This document shows positions 15,111-26,960 of a stretch of 64,000 nucleotides of DNA, in pieces; position 1 is the first letter of the stretch, and each line of letters opens with the position of its first letter. The stretch is taken from assembly GCA_944472135.2 (NCBI GenBank), contig OX235265.1:55625112-55689111 (forward strand), given 5' to 3'. Under the pieces are notes generated by a model that saw only the letters and a list, made by a program, of their open reading frames with translations, did not search any database and was not told the DNA's origin. Origin of the DNA: Trichobilharzia regenti (lineage: Eukaryota > Platyhelminthes > Trematoda > Strigeidida > Schistosomatidae). The translations under genes and the position numbers were made by a program.

Positions 15111-15379
15111 AATGTTTTCAATGGTTCTCTAACTGATAGCAATCCGTGATCAACTCGTAAATCGTAACTAATCCTTACAGACCAAAACTATAGAAAGTTA
15201 ATCTGATGCTCGCTAGTGACTTGCTATAGGTTGGAGTTTCCTGAGTTCTAGTGAGAAGTCGTGACCAGTGAGGTCCAATTAGATGTCACGTGTGTGGATG
15301 GATGTCCCACCAACGACAATGGTTGGGGTCGCTCTAAATCACGAATTGGTAGAAGTTAGAATTCACGAGCCATTGAATC

Positions 15380-15453
15380 GGGTCCCAGTGGCTGAATGGT
15401 ATACGAGCTTGCCTTGTAACCGGAAGGTCCTGGGTTCGAAACCCAGTGGGTGC
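15380..15453 (+). ncRNA. tRNA-like Pol III promoter segment of the satellite unit
   Basis: This is the plus-strand example; the same element lies on the minus strand at 200-273 and every 395 bp after that. The A box TGGCTGAATGG (15,389-15,399) fits TRGYNNANNGG. The B box GGTTCGAAACC (15,433-15,443) fits GGTTCGANNCC. A perfect 5-bp T stem (CTGGG/CCCAG) encloses a 7-nt TTCGAAA loop. The acceptor and anticodon stems pair badly, so this is a tRNA-derived internal promoter and not a working tRNA. The anticodon-loop-like CTTGTAA resembles a threonine or similar tRNA ancestor, but that is a guess. Confidence 0.85.
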
Positions 15454-15503
15454 GTACTGCCGATGATTCCCAAAACTAGGATGAAACAGCAGCTGTCCAG
15501 TAC
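15454..15503 (+). ncRNA. Hammerhead-ribozyme-like fold of the satellite unit, degenerate core
   Basis: The order is that of a type I hammerhead. Stem I is GTACTG (15,454-15,459) with CAGTAC (15,498-15,503), six perfect pairs. The first core strand reads CCGATGA (15,460-15,466) against the consensus CUGANGA. Stem II has TCC/GGA (15,468-15,470 with 15,479-15,481). GAAA follows at 15,483-15,486. Stem III is CAGC/GCTG with a single-base loop. The cleavage triplet is GTC, predicted to cut after C15,497. Two departures from consensus matter: U4 is C, and the 10.1-11.1 G-C pair is T-T. Both are expected to impair or abolish cleavage. The same fold is at 150-199 (minus) and every 395 bp. Confidence 0.8.
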
Positions 15504-15594
15504 TCCCTGGTTTTCAATGGTTCTCTAACTGATATCAATCCGTGATCAACTCGTAAAACATAACTAATCCTTACAAACCAATACTATAGAAATA

Positions 15595-18500
15595 TGTTTA
15601 TTGTTGCAAACTCTCACCAGTCATAGGTTGTTTTCAGTCGCTGTACAAGATAAGCTCCTTCACATGACCAAGTTCATGTGAGTCTATCAGTTCACCAGCT
15701 CTTGTGGAGCGAATACCATTAGCCGTAGCTAGAGAATTATTTCCGTATGGAAACATAAAATATTTCCAATATGGTTTCACAAGGGAGAAAAGAAAGGTGT
15801 AAGTAAATCGATTCTAGAACACTTAATCGACTTCTGTTACTCTACCAACCTCTACCATGATTTTAATAACGTCCATTGCATTCATGCTAAGTAGCTGTGT
15901 TCACTTCGTTACAAATTTCTGAAGCCTTGCATATATATATATATATATATATATAGCCTTAATCTTATCGCTACGTTTATTATTATTATTATTATTAGTG
16001 GTATTACTTCCCTCAATTCGAACTGTTTCCAGTGCTGTTTCACTTGTGCCATTTTAAATTATTATATTTTGGTGACAAATTGTCGGAGTTGACTACAAAT
16101 GACGCCAATTAACGAAAGTATATTAGGCAATATCCTTTGGTGTGATCATAAGCTCTACTCTAGTTCTATCAATCAGTTTCGAGATATATTGGAGTCAGAA
16201 CCGTAAATTTTGCGGGGCGTGAGAAAATACGAAGAATCGGATAGCTAAGAATGCTTCAGCCACACTTTTATTGGAACTCTTAGTAAACATCAGAATACTG
16301 ACCTACTGATTATAAGTCTTTAAATCTTGATCATCAACATCGCCATCAGACTCATAGAAAATTCTGAAAACATATTTCAGAGTGTCTTAATGATTAGTAC
16401 GTGACACTTAACTCCAACGATAGTACATTATGGTACTGTGTCCCTTAACTTATAGAATATATTACATCACAATTAATCAGACGTACTTGAAACAGAAGCG
16501 ATGACTTAATACTTCATTGATTATCATCTAGTGACCAATTCATGTATGTCACCCACTCGTGATCGAAGGTGATGGTCGTCTGAATAGTTGATTATTCATT
16601 TTTATAAATACACAGGTCACCCGTGGAAGTTTGTATTCTAACCATAACACTGGCTTCTTTAGCATTTCAGGTAAGTCTCATTGATATTTTTCAGTAGGAA
16701 AAAATCGAAATAAACTAAACTTGTGTAATGATTAACTGGTGTTATTTAAGAAAATAATTTGAACTCTATTCAACAAAATCACGTCAAAAATGGTGTAGGT
16801 AACAAAAACATGTTGGCTGGATATCAGACTGACATGAATTTAAATAAATGAATGTAAGCTAACCTCACCTAGATTACTAGCTTCTGTGGGTAGACGTCTT
16901 CCAGTCAATCCGATAGGTCAATTACGTTAACGAATTGTTTAGTAGGCACGTCAGTGGCTCAGTGCTTTAGTGCTTGTTAACCACGCATGTGGTCCGAGGT
17001 TGATGTCCAACCGACGTACTTCTAAATCTTGCCTAGCTCACTGGCCAATAGTAAGCTGGTAAGAGAGCGGGTAGGGGAGTTGTGCATGTGGCAAGCAAAC
17101 ACATTCTGTGAAAAAATGAAATCATTGCTGAAACTAAAAGCTTGGAGTCCTATCTTCGGAACGCAAGGTATTAAAAAAATATGCTATTTAATAGGCATTT
17201 AGTACTATCGTCACTTCCCAGGCAGCGTACAACGAACAAAATGTGAGATAATAATTCATAGTTCATTTGTTAATAAAAAAGATTCAACTCTTCTCAATTC
17301 GTTCATCTCTACGTATTCTCTGCTATTTTTAAGCCCTTTCTGCGTTTTTTCCTTTCTTTCTCTTCCACTCTCTTTCTTCTCGATATGCGAGTGGATATTC
17401 ACCTAGAACTTCTTAAGTATTGAATTACAACATATTGGTACTTTTGTCTATCATCACACCGGAGTTTCACACAGTACACACCCTAATAACAATTAACTAG
17501 TAGAAAAAAAGGTGATTTACTGTAGAGATTCTAAATTGTGTGAACTTATTCAAGAATTAGAGTTTAAAAGAAGAAAGAAACAGCTATGCGGAATATTTCC
17601 TTTCCTCTTTTAGCTCTCCAGTCAGCTTTTTCCCTTCATGAGTACTTGAAGACCTTCGTATCAAACAAACCAACAAAGCTTGTTTTGAATAAATCTAATT
17701 GACCACTTCCATTGCTTTAAAAAAGAGCTTCATAATGAGTCGACTTTGATGAAAAATTGGAAGATGAATGAGTGCTATAATTAGACAGTTTGCTTTGATT
17801 ATGCAATTAGTACTGCTCTCTGACATGACATAAGCATTGAACTACTGGTTAGTTCAGTTGTAACCAGATTCATCAGCGAAATACAAAGTATGGTGTAACT
17901 CAGAGAGAGAGAGCGAAAAAATTATTTAAACTTTGGAACACTAAATTAAGTATCTGCAAAATATGCAATTTCATATGAAATAGAATTTCGGTTAATTCTA
18001 GAAATCATTTTATTAATAAACTACATTACTGATCATCTAGTGGATCATATCTTAAATGAAGCGACTACACACAACTCATACAGGGATATGAAAAGAACAC
18101 AAACATATATCACCTGTCGAAATTCTAATAATCTCAGTGAGTGTTTACTTCGAGTCGGGTGGGTGTAAATATTGTCTCGACGAAAAGCTAACGCAGGATC
18201 ACCCTTAACATCCAACATCGTCTAAAGGTTCTAAATTGAAATGCGAAATACTTTATTATTATAACATTGTCGATTTTAGTGTTTTATCCCAGCATAATGT
18301 TTACCGCGTGAGTCACATGCAAGTACACTACTTGTTTTAGCAGGTACACGAGGGTAACTTTGTATTTGACTAGGTGATTTACTCACTCATTCCTCTGACT
18401 CAAATCAAACGGACCATTTATGTACATTAGATTGGAAGCATCTCTAAAGATGATTCCCGTTATCAGCGTTGACTAATGAACAAAAGGAGTATAACTTGAC

Positions 18501-20260
18501 CTCAAAATAATACTATTTTTAACTTGTTCTTAACTTGAAAATCTAAATTGACATATTTATTTCAACTTGACTTTGTTCATTATTATGATCGATACATATT
18601 AAGGCTATTATCTAAGTAAGATGAATGACAGACATATTTCACAATATTTGTTAGTTTTGTTTAAAGATGTTTATAGGGTGTAAAGTACCAATGAATGCAG
18701 AATCTGACAACATATTTTCACAATTAGCTCACATAAACTCTACGAAGTTTAGAAACATTTCTGTTAAAAAGTGTGAAAATTTGATGAGATGTGACTACCC
18801 AACAGTCAGTCTTGATCAGTCTTCAGTAAACTAGTGTTTCTAATTTATATTTAGTTAGTGAAAGCTGAGCTAGGGACTCCAAGGTTGTGCTTGCGATAAC
18901 CAGCCCAACGATACCATGAAAATGTTACTTAGGCGTGCTCGGATTCACACTGTATAGAATGAAAGTTAGTGGCATCTGAAGGTAATCTGGTAGATTATTT
19001 GGTTGCTAAGTAATTTTGTTAGTCACCATTCTTTTGTTTTAAATTGTCTGTGGAGATGGGGTGGGGAATCCAAATGGTCACTTCGTCTAGTATAAATCAA
19101 CTAACAAAAAATCTAAAGTAACTTAATCTCATTGAAAAAACTGCGTAAAACACTGAACAACTTCTAAATGACCACTGAAATTTGTGCGAAATAGCTAGAG
19201 GACAAAGTAGGAGAGTATGGCTAAAACATGTTTGTTCACTGAATAATTAGTACCTTAATAGTTCAGTAATTCCCATTGTAACACTAAAGATACAATATTT
19301 AGCGAAGAGATTCTCTTCAACGAATTTATTATCAAGCTGTACAATCGTTTATACATCGATTTTTTTTAATGAGAAATTATATCCGGCGCGGCAACTGAAT
19401 CAAAGGTGTGAATACATGAAATAATAGTAGTAGTATGGAATGCAATTAAAATATTTGTGATTATAATCACAGTTAAATGTCAAGTGGCAAAACAATTAAT
19501 GTCATACAGAGTTTAATTCATAAGATGTACAGATGTTGGAAAGGGGGGTGTATAATTGTAGGATTAGCAAACCAATATAAAACGTTACGCAACAAGGTGT
19601 GAAATTTGATAAGATAGGACTCAGCATTGTCAAAACAATTTTGGATTTAGAATGACAAGTGGGACAAGTGGAAACAATTCAAAGTGAGAATAATAATAAT
19701 AATCGTGGTAGTAAGGGAAAGGTACATGGATTAGCTAAATAAACAAAATAAATAAAATATAAAGAATTAATAAATTTCTATCCCTACATGGCCAAGGTAG
19801 AAATAGGGATTGTACATACTTCGTCTGTGCAAAAAGGTCTGGCTTAAATTCGTGAATGGCCAAAAACTTAAGGTTATCTCATTGAATAAAAGTGATATTA
19901 AATATGTGGTACAATAAAGTATCAATTTTTATCAGTACTTACGAAGAACTACGATATAAAAATTGTTGGATTTCTACAAAATCAGTTCATCTTCATCATT
20001 TAGATAATTAAAATTCACTTATAATCCTGGACTTCCTAAGCTATATGTCAAGTTAAGTTAACAATTTCATAAGTTATTTTTATCATGTAGTCTTGGAAAC
20101 ACTTTTCTGGTGTCAGTAAAATCATGTACACTGGTACTTAGTGAGTAGCTGAACTAACTGCTAAGTAGTGACAGTGGAAACAAAGCTCTAATGTCAAAAG
20201 TATTTACAAGAGTGAGTGCAGCAAAAGGAGATACATTTGACAAATAAATATGTATAGTTG
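15595..20260. other. Non-coding AT-rich stretch
   Basis: I see no supported gene in these 4.7 kb: ORFs are short and show no recognisable motif. Contents I can name are an (AT)n microsatellite at 15,931-15,955, an (ATT)n tract at 15,977-15,998, a C/T-rich patch around 17,338-17,380, and a probable tRNA-derived SINE remnant at about 16,945-17,180 (listed separately). Confidence 0.6.
16945..17180 (+). mobile_element. Probable degenerate tRNA-derived SINE
   Basis: The stretch opens with a tRNA-like 'GTCAGTGGCTCAGTGC' A-box region and about 45 bp later has 'GGTCCGAGGTTGATGTCC', which resembles the B-box region of the SINEs at 45,010 and 53,253, and then 'CCAACCGACGTAC'. The 3' part ends in a T/A-rich run 'TATTAAAAAAAT' near 17,170-17,180. 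The B box is degraded, so this is an old copy or a related family. The boundaries are approximate. Confidence 0.5.
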
Positions 20261-20774
20261 TTGTAATAGAGGTTTTTTGTATTTCCCAATGAATGAAAAA
20301 ACAAAACGAGATTGTTTTTATTGACGTTTCGCTATTTAATGCTAATAGCTTTCTCAAAGTATTATTAAACCGGAATTTACAAAATCTCAGCATATATATA
20401 ACAAAGAGTGAGGGGGTGAGAAAAATATAGACTTAGTTCAACTTAAAAGGACATATTGAAAGTCAAAATAACAATGAAGATCGTTCAAACCAAATATCAA
20501 AGGTAATAGTGTATCTGTTATTATATCAAAATAAAGTTTACTAACTTGATCATCGTTCGTTAGTCTGGGGTCAATTTTGGTTGTCCTTTTAAGTTGAACT
20601 AAGTCTATATTTTTCTCACCCCCTCACTCTTTGTTATATATATGCTGAGATTTTGTAAATTCCGGTTTAATAATACTTTGAGAAAGCTATTAGCATTAAA
20701 TAGCGAAACGTCAGTAAAAACAATCTCGTTTTGATTTTTCATTCATTGGGAAATACAAAAAACCTCTATTATAA
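20261..20774. repeat. Short palindrome (193-bp arms, 128-bp spacer) of a dispersed repeat
   Basis: Bases 20,261-20,453 and 20,582-20,774 are reverse complements with very few mismatches (mirror sum 41,035). Each arm contains 'TTTCCCAATGAATGAAA', a 'GACGTTTCGCTATTTAATG'-type motif (changed to 'GACGTTTCG'-like variants elsewhere) and a TTATATATAT run. A diverged copy of the left arm plus spacer lies at 33,134-33,466, and sequence just right of the palindrome (20,775-20,845) recurs at 35,129-35,214. It is therefore a mobile-element piece. The family was not identified; a Penelope-type terminal segment is one possibility. Confidence 0.8.
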
Positions 20775-21080
20775 TGAATATCATATACCCAATGCCAAAA
20801 TTTTTCAAACCGTTAAAAGTGAACTTGGTTTGAATATATATAATGTAGAGCAGTTTTTAATGAGAAATATAAAATGATCCGGTTAAATAAAGTATAATTA
20901 TAATTCATTATAATTGAAATGTAATTGTACTTTATTTAATCTTATCCAAAATGCTCAAACTTTTTACTGATATTTATCCGGTTAGCAAAAATTCAGCTAG
21001 GAATCCCAAGAATGTGTATGATATCCAGCATCACATAACACATAAAAATATAAATTGAACCTGTTCGGTTCCATGCTGAC

Positions 21081-23792
21081 TGAAAGAAGAGTTAAACGCC
21101 TACTAAGGATATCTAGCACTTTACTGAGCGCCTATTTAGTTAATTTAGTATTATCCAATCTATTTCGAACTTACTGAGAAGGTCCACTACAATCGCTTCA
21201 AGTATATTTCTGATGAACTTACACTCACTAGTTGATTTTATACTGATAAATAGAGTGTGAGCAATATGTTGACTTCACTTTGTGTAAGCATAATTCCGCC
21301 GAATAGGCTTAGTGTTTATTAATATAATGTTCTCAGCAATTTCTCCCTCTTAAAGTAAAAGATTTATTGGTCACCAGAATATCAAATTTTTTAGTTGATT
21401 TTCCATAAAGAATTCATAGATCAGGCGGACAAAGTTAACTTGCAAAGTGTGTATGAGTTTCACATGTGCTAGTTAGTAGCATTACTTTTCCCAAATGTGC
21501 AAAAGATATGCCACATAACAGATCACATCGAAATTAGGAAGCAAAATGTGTATTGTGAACTGCTTTTAGGATTTTGAATGTTGAAAATTCAGTTAATATT
21601 TCTAAGACTGTAAATCAAACACTCCAAGTGGGACATAAGACTCTAGGCTTTGAAGTTTTAGTGGCGGTGTTATTTCTACTGGGTAGGGCTGATTACTCCT
21701 GGCTGACGAGTGTTCTACCATTAAGTGACCGACGTATTTATCGCCTATATACACGAATTAAATGGATGACTTGAGATTAAAACTAGATTACTGTCGACGA
21801 AAGGGTATTTTAGCTTGACTTGTATCTCTGTCGGAAATTCAAATTGAGGCTCGATTACCTACAACTATTATGAAGATCAGTTCTCTAAAGTCATATTAGG
21901 ATCAGAGGACAGGTACGAAAAATTCTTGTGATGTAATTGGGGACACATAAGCCAGTTCGTGCAGTTTTCACAGAAGCTCAAGTAACACATGTGAATGAGT
22001 TGCAGGTGATGGTCGATTCGAGAGTCCTTCGAATTGATCAGACGATTGTCTCTCTTCTGTAGTAATTAGCCTCCCTTGATCATCTTTTACAGGCCTCATC
22101 TGTGTTGATCTCTTCCTGGATAGATATCTGGTAATCTGACAAAGTGTTCCGAGCTCTCGCTTACCCGCACACTATGACACTTCAGTTGCCAGTGTGTCGG
22201 AGAACTGTCGTTTGTCTTTCCTAGCACTCCTCTCCACTTCTTTATTCAGTGCCTTGTACATTGAACTCAGCTTCTCTTTCGTTGCCCATCTTTCCATTAC
22301 TTTATCTTCTCACTCACCATCCCCATCTCCTCGATTAGTTTCCAGGTGTCGGTAGACAGGTATCCCTTGTCTTGCCTCTTCATTCTCTTTAAAACGGTTG
22401 TACACGTCTCCTTGTACGTCACTTTCAGAGATTTCCAATGCTCTTCCACACAGACCTCCTCAGTGATACCAAGTAGTGTCTCCAACTCTGCCCTCATCTG
22501 ATATCTCTAATGAAGGTATCTCGTATCTTTCCTTCTTTCAGTTTCTGGGTGTTGGACTTGAATTGTGGTCTATCGCCAGTTGTTTTGAAGGCCTTCAGCT
22601 TGACCTTGAGGCTCCGTTGCAATGAATTATGGTATGCATCCACACCTGCCGCCCTTCTCGACCATGTGTCCAACAGACTGTGTCTCCACTTTCTTCAAAA
22701 TGAGATGAAGTACATCTGATTCTTGGCGTGTGTGTGTGTGTCCATCAGGTTAAATCACGTCGCCTTGTGTACATTCTTGTGTGTGTGTGTGTGTACACTG
22801 CTCCCGACCACCAGATCATTGAATGCACAGAAGTCATCGAAGACTCCTCCAACCTCATTCGTTTCTTCGAGAGCCTACTGACTCATGATGGGTCATCTTG
22901 CTGTATTTTCTGCTTTCAGTCTAGCATTCATATAGCCCATTGTGAATCTGATGTCGCCTTTTGCGTCTTATCCCTCACTGTTTGCAGCTATCTGTAGAAA
23001 TCTGCCTTCTTCTCCATGTCTGTGTTGTTTGTAGGAGCGAAGTATTAGATAACTGTGACATTCTTTCCCTCCTTCCATCCCGTCTAGTTGAATCTCGCTG
23101 TCATTATCCTGTATTTAGTTTTCATCGAGAATAATCTTTTAACTACTCCCGTCTTGTAGTCAATAGGACAATTGCTATTTTGGGTTAGATAAGAGCTTGT
23201 ACACATATTCATTAATGAATGTGTCTTTGAAGGTTGTATCGTATGCGATGTTGAAAAGTAGTATAAAATAGTCATAAATTTACATATCCAACTGTCAACT
23301 CACTGTTAATATGAGAGTAATGATAGTGTTCCTAGAAGTAGGATGTTTGGCATAAACCGTTGGTCAATTTGCTTATTCCAGGATATGTCTTCTCTATGGT
23401 AGCCATGAAACTTTTGATAATTAGGTCACCCAGTTCACTCCACACCCCTACCTGCACCAACTTAATTAGGTTGTAGCTGAATTATACTGGAAGCGGTTCA
23501 AGTATATTAGTAGAAGACATTCAAATTACAAGAAGAAGAAGAAGAGATCAGCCTCTGACATTTGATATCAATAGTCGTATGAAAAGGTGAGTTTGTAAAT
23601 AGATACCTTATCTTCAGTGTTTTCAAATATGCGAGATTAACTTCCATTCTTTCTCCATTTTCTAATGAACAACTCCCTCATGTCTTATTATCAGATAAAC
23701 TCACTGATACAACTAGTACACTAAAATAGTGCTAATTTCGACATCAGTAGTTCGAATCCCGCTGTGATTGAGACATTTGCTCAATCTTAATC
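21081..23792 (+). repeat. Palindrome 1, left arm (2,712 bp)
   Basis: This is the exact reverse-complement partner of 26,961-29,672, with position pairs summing to 50,753 throughout, so there is no net indel. By eye I found only three substitutions: 21857/28896, 21916/28837 and 23615/27138. It carries an RTE-clade fragment on the minus strand, two (TG)n runs near 22,724-22,740 and 22,779-22,797, and a B-box-like 'AGTTCGAATCC' at about 23,750. At the outer end similarity fades gradually instead of stopping sharply: a diverged match continues about 15 bp beyond 21,081. Confidence 0.96.
21973..23163 (-). pseudogene. RTE-clade retrotransposon fragment (endonuclease end to RT start), left arm
   Basis: Mirror of the fragment at 27,590-28,780. 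Read on the minus strand it includes a 66-residue open stretch (22,297-22,497) with 'VEEHWKSLKVTYKETC' and 'TWKLIEEM', typical of the linker between the apurinic endonuclease and reverse transcriptase domains of RTE elements. Upstream, in broken frames, are endonuclease remnants resembling 'YFAPTNN'. Stops and frameshifts interrupt it, so it makes no working protein. Confidence 0.8.
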
Positions 23793-24935
23793 AACATTAT
23801 GCGTTTCTAGAGAAATGTATCTATCCGTTGGAGCAAATTCAGGAATATTTCCCACTGGTAAAACGTATATACAATTTTAAAATAATGTTTCTTTCCTGGA
23901 TTATAATTATATTTGGTTCTCTCTGCTTCTAATAATTATTATAACAGTAGAAAAAAGATGGAATGTTACCCTGGATAACCTTACAATTTATTTCACCTCA
24001 GTTTGTGTTACATCCTCCTCATAATCTACCAAGCCCTCACATAAATGAGCACTTATTTTCCATTTTTTCCTCTATACTCCCACAAGCAAACAAATACACA
24101 TAGATGATAAATGAGGTCTCTGTATTCTAGAAGCATTATACTGTTGTTCTGATTAACTCAGAATATGTGTCACAGTTTCTGCATCAGTATAAGCTGAACA
24201 ATGACTGACATTTTTAGCTGCTAGCTGCAAGTATAACAGTCCAAAACCACACGTAGACGAGGCATAACTGGTATACTTGAAGATTAGCGATTGTGAAATA
24301 ACTACAAGCACTTATTTATCATGGAAACTGAATTTATATTTACGAAGTTGTAAATAAATATATACTTTACTCGCCTTTACAATAAGCTGATAGGTATAAC
24401 ATGTATTGATCACGTTTTTGCCACACAAAGGTCAGGTTTAATGACAACTATCCGATTGATGCCAACGGCGAAATAATAATGTTGTCAAATGTTTGACGAT
24501 TTGGAGAGTTGGAAATAAGAACAGATAGTTCGGCGAGATCTCTTTAGGGCGAATTTATTCACTTAGCTGTACAAACGCAGTTATATATAATTATTTTTTG
24601 TATAGATGTGTGTACATTAGGCTTGTCAAACAAGAATAAAAATTATTTTGGTTTATTACCTTTGTCATTAAAATATTTCAAAAATGTGATGAGTAAACAA
24701 AACTGTAAGTTGGGTGTGAGTGTGAAGAATAATGAGTTTAGACTAAGCTTGCGTAATATGAAAACGTTCAGAAAAATTGAATGTTAATGAAAGAGCATGG
24801 AGAAAAATGTCAAAATAAATTATGCAGAAGGTGAAGAGGGAAAACAGGTCAGTTAAGAAAATGATAATAAATGTTATACGAAAAATACACAAACTAGTAT
24901 TCATAACGACATATTAACAACAGTTAATCTTGGAA
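23793..24935. other. Palindrome 1 spacer, left part: no gene seen
   Basis: AT-rich DNA with no supported ORF and no repeat I could name, lying between the left arm and the 3' end of the Penelope-like element. Confidence 0.55.
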
Positions 24936-26068
24936 TTATACCCAAGGTAGAAGGAGGGAATGGAGAAGTTTCCTCTGTATTCATTAATCAAGGTTCTCCA
25001 TCCGAATCGCTAATTCCAAGTATACGGAAGTTTACTGATTTTTGGGGAGGTTTATTTCGACTTTGTAGATAACTTTGCGTGAATTCTTCTTGCATATTGA
25101 GTGGACAGTGTTGAATATATGTTCAATCATAGCACTCCTTATTCATCCACTGTTACATTTCTGTAGCCAACTGCGATAATGTTCTTCGACCCTTTTTAGA
25201 TAAAACACTTATCGAACGACCCATATATCTCGCTCCATATGAACAGAAGTGGTCAAATGTGATAATGTATGTTTAAATTTATTGGAGGACATTGGGCGAC
25301 GAGAGAATACCAATCGTAATTTGGAAGCAAAGAATGTTCTTTTCAGGGCGTTTGATTTTCTCTTCTTTAGAGTGTCGGCCGTAAGGTCGCCTTTGAGTGC
25401 CACACCCATGTATATCATCTTCTTTGGCGCAGAGCTGGGATTTTCTTTGTTCATTTCAGGGTTTATGTGTTTATCTATAAAGCGTGGAGGTAGCCATTCT
25501 CAAGTAGTTTCTTCCTCAAAATAGCTATCTCTTCAACCACCAACCCAAGGCAGCTGATTCTTCGTAACCTAGTCACAAGAGATATTATCGGGTTTCGCCT
25601 GTGAACTCGACTGGGAAATTTTTTAAACTGGTCGTTTCAGGAGGGTTTTTTAAATACTGATCTATTCAAAGTTCCATCTGTTTTCTATTTTTAGTCAAAC
25701 CTCCAGAAATGAGGTTGTTTGCTCAGTTTCTGTTTCAAATGTGAATTTTTTTGGCTGAATGACAGTTATTTAAAACCTTCAAAACACTCTTAAATCACAT
25801 GTGCCACAAATGATAAAGTATCATCAGTATACCCTTTGTACAAAAAAACTGTCGAAAGTCGATTCCAACGGACCATTTTCCAAGCTTGACATGAAAATAT
25901 CTACAAGTACTGGACGCCATAGCCATGCCATCTTGCTGTATATGTAAAACTTGGGCATTGTATTGGCATGTATTCCATACTAATTTGTTTATTAAATATA
26001 TCACACAGTAAAACAGTATTATTTACTGGATGACGTTTCGAACAAAATTTATTGTTCATAATCATATC
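24936..26068 (-). pseudogene. Penelope-like element fragment: RT C-terminus plus GIY-YIG endonuclease
   Basis: Read on the minus strand in several frames. From 26,068 down: 'IQQDGMAMAS' (the RT motif resembling QxDGVAMGS), then YTDDTLSF at about 25,820-25,831 (the catalytic YxDD), 'FTFETETEQTTSFLEV', 'PPRFIDKHINPEMN' and 'LRLVFSRRPMSSNKFKH', then CSYGARYMGR at about 25,216-25,245 and after a frameshift 'RVEEHYRSWLQKC', the start of the GIY-YIG nuclease domain, followed by 'SAMIEHIFNTVHSI'. This order (RT thumb, linker, GIY-YIG) is diagnostic of Penelope-like retroelements. At least several stops and frameshifts break it, and the N-terminal RT is missing. The 3' limit is approximate. Penelope-like elements are known to carry hammerhead motifs in their terminal repeats, relevant to the ribozyme repeats elsewhere in this window. 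Confidence 0.82.
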
Positions 26069-26480
26069 ACCCGTCATCCTACCGGGGATCAAATCTAGAA
26101 ATTTCGGCTTACTAGCCAATCAAATCCCTGCTAACCAACACTTAAAAACAAATAAAATGTTCAATAGTGACTGTCTACAGTATGAAACTGCCTGAAATTC
26201 CAGGGAGAAGACTTGACTATTGTGTAACTGGGACGCAACCCAGTGGTCCATGTATCTAACTTCTGTTCATAAGAAATTCTTTTCAAAAGCAAGTGACTGC
26301 TAAGCAATCTCTCATTCTTCTACTAAGATTTATTTCGAGAAAGAGAGAAAGACCAAATTTGCAGTGTAAAGTGTGATTATAATCGATATGATTATGAACA
26401 ATAAATTTTGTTCGAAACGTCATCCAGTAAATAATACTGTTTCACTGTGTGATATACCTAATAAAAAAACTAATATGGAA
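25973..26480. repeat. Inverted pair of Penelope-like end segments (about 96 bp each)
   Basis: 25,973-26,068 and 26,385-26,480 are reverse complements at roughly 85-90% identity, including 'GATGACGTTTCGAACAAAA'. A shorter, more diverged relative is at about 32,480-32,560 ('GTGAAACAGATGACATTTCG'). The 316-bp interval between the arms holds a degraded piece of the hammerhead/tRNA SINE. Confidence 0.78.
26113..26275 (-). mobile_element. Degraded fragment of the hammerhead/tRNA SINE family
   Basis: 'AATCAAATCCCTGCTAACCA' at about 26,116-26,135 matches the terminal repeat of the SINE ('AATCAACCAAATCCCTACAA' at 34,730). On the minus strand 'CAGAAGTTAGATACATGGAC' followed by 'GTCCCAGT' (near 26,235-26,270) matches the SINE's 'CAGAAGTTAGAATTCATGGA' and 'GGGTCCCAGTGG'. 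No ribozyme core survives here. Confidence 0.6.
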
Positions 26481-26960
26481 AATTATTTTAGTATTGAAAC
26501 GTATTTATATACACAGATGAAGTCAGTTAGTCATCACTGGCAATAATTTAATGTGAATTAGATGCAATAGTAAATAAGGGAACCAAGAAAAGATTTGACA
26601 TATATATATATAATAGCAGATTTTATATTTAGGCAAAAGTTAGTGGTAAATAACGATAAAAATGCCAACAACAAAATACTTCAAAATAATCTTTAAGGTC
26701 ATCTGTTGGTTAAGATGAAAACTATTTGAGGGAAAATGAATTGTTGGTTACTGGTTTCAATAGGGATTTGAAACAAACTTTCAGAATAGAGGCTAACACT
26801 TGAATCTGGTAACATTTTCGCACTTCTTAAACAGCTTTCGATTAATGAAAAACTCAATCGAAATTATATGAAGACATTTTGTGTTACAATTTCTCTCTTT
26901 AAAGCATTTTTCATTATTTCACACTAGTTTTTAATTGTTTATGGTATTAAGATCTTATAA
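26481..26960. other. Palindrome 1 spacer, right part: no gene seen
   Basis: AT-rich, with a short (TA)n run at about 26,600-26,612. No recognisable coding sequence or repeat family. Confidence 0.55.

Larger units (their letters stand above)
15111..15594 (+). repeat. Inverted terminal piece of the satellite (about 1.2 units)
   Basis: After about 15,110 the sequence continues with the reverse complement of the same unit, so the array ends in a head-to-head junction. The plus-oriented piece is about 484 bp (395 + 89) and stops near the 'actatag' motif at 15,585-15,594, after which unrelated DNA begins. This copy and the last part-unit before the junction carry private substitutions (for example an altered sequence at 15,099-15,106, and 'gatagc' for 'gatatc' near 15,136). 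That fits an array edge no longer homogenised with the interior. Confidence 0.93.

Noticed and set aside
15380..15453. Functional tRNA gene
   Set aside because: The A and B boxes and T stem are good, but the acceptor and anticodon stems do not pair. It is a tRNA-derived promoter.
20261..20774. Hammerhead ribozyme in the small palindrome ('GCGAAACGTC')
   Set aside because: It has a GAAAC-like string, but no CUGANGA core or stem I is at the right distance.
22728..22997. 89-codon ORF with Cys/Val repeats
   Set aside because: It arises from reading through (TG)n microsatellites antisense to the RTE fragment.
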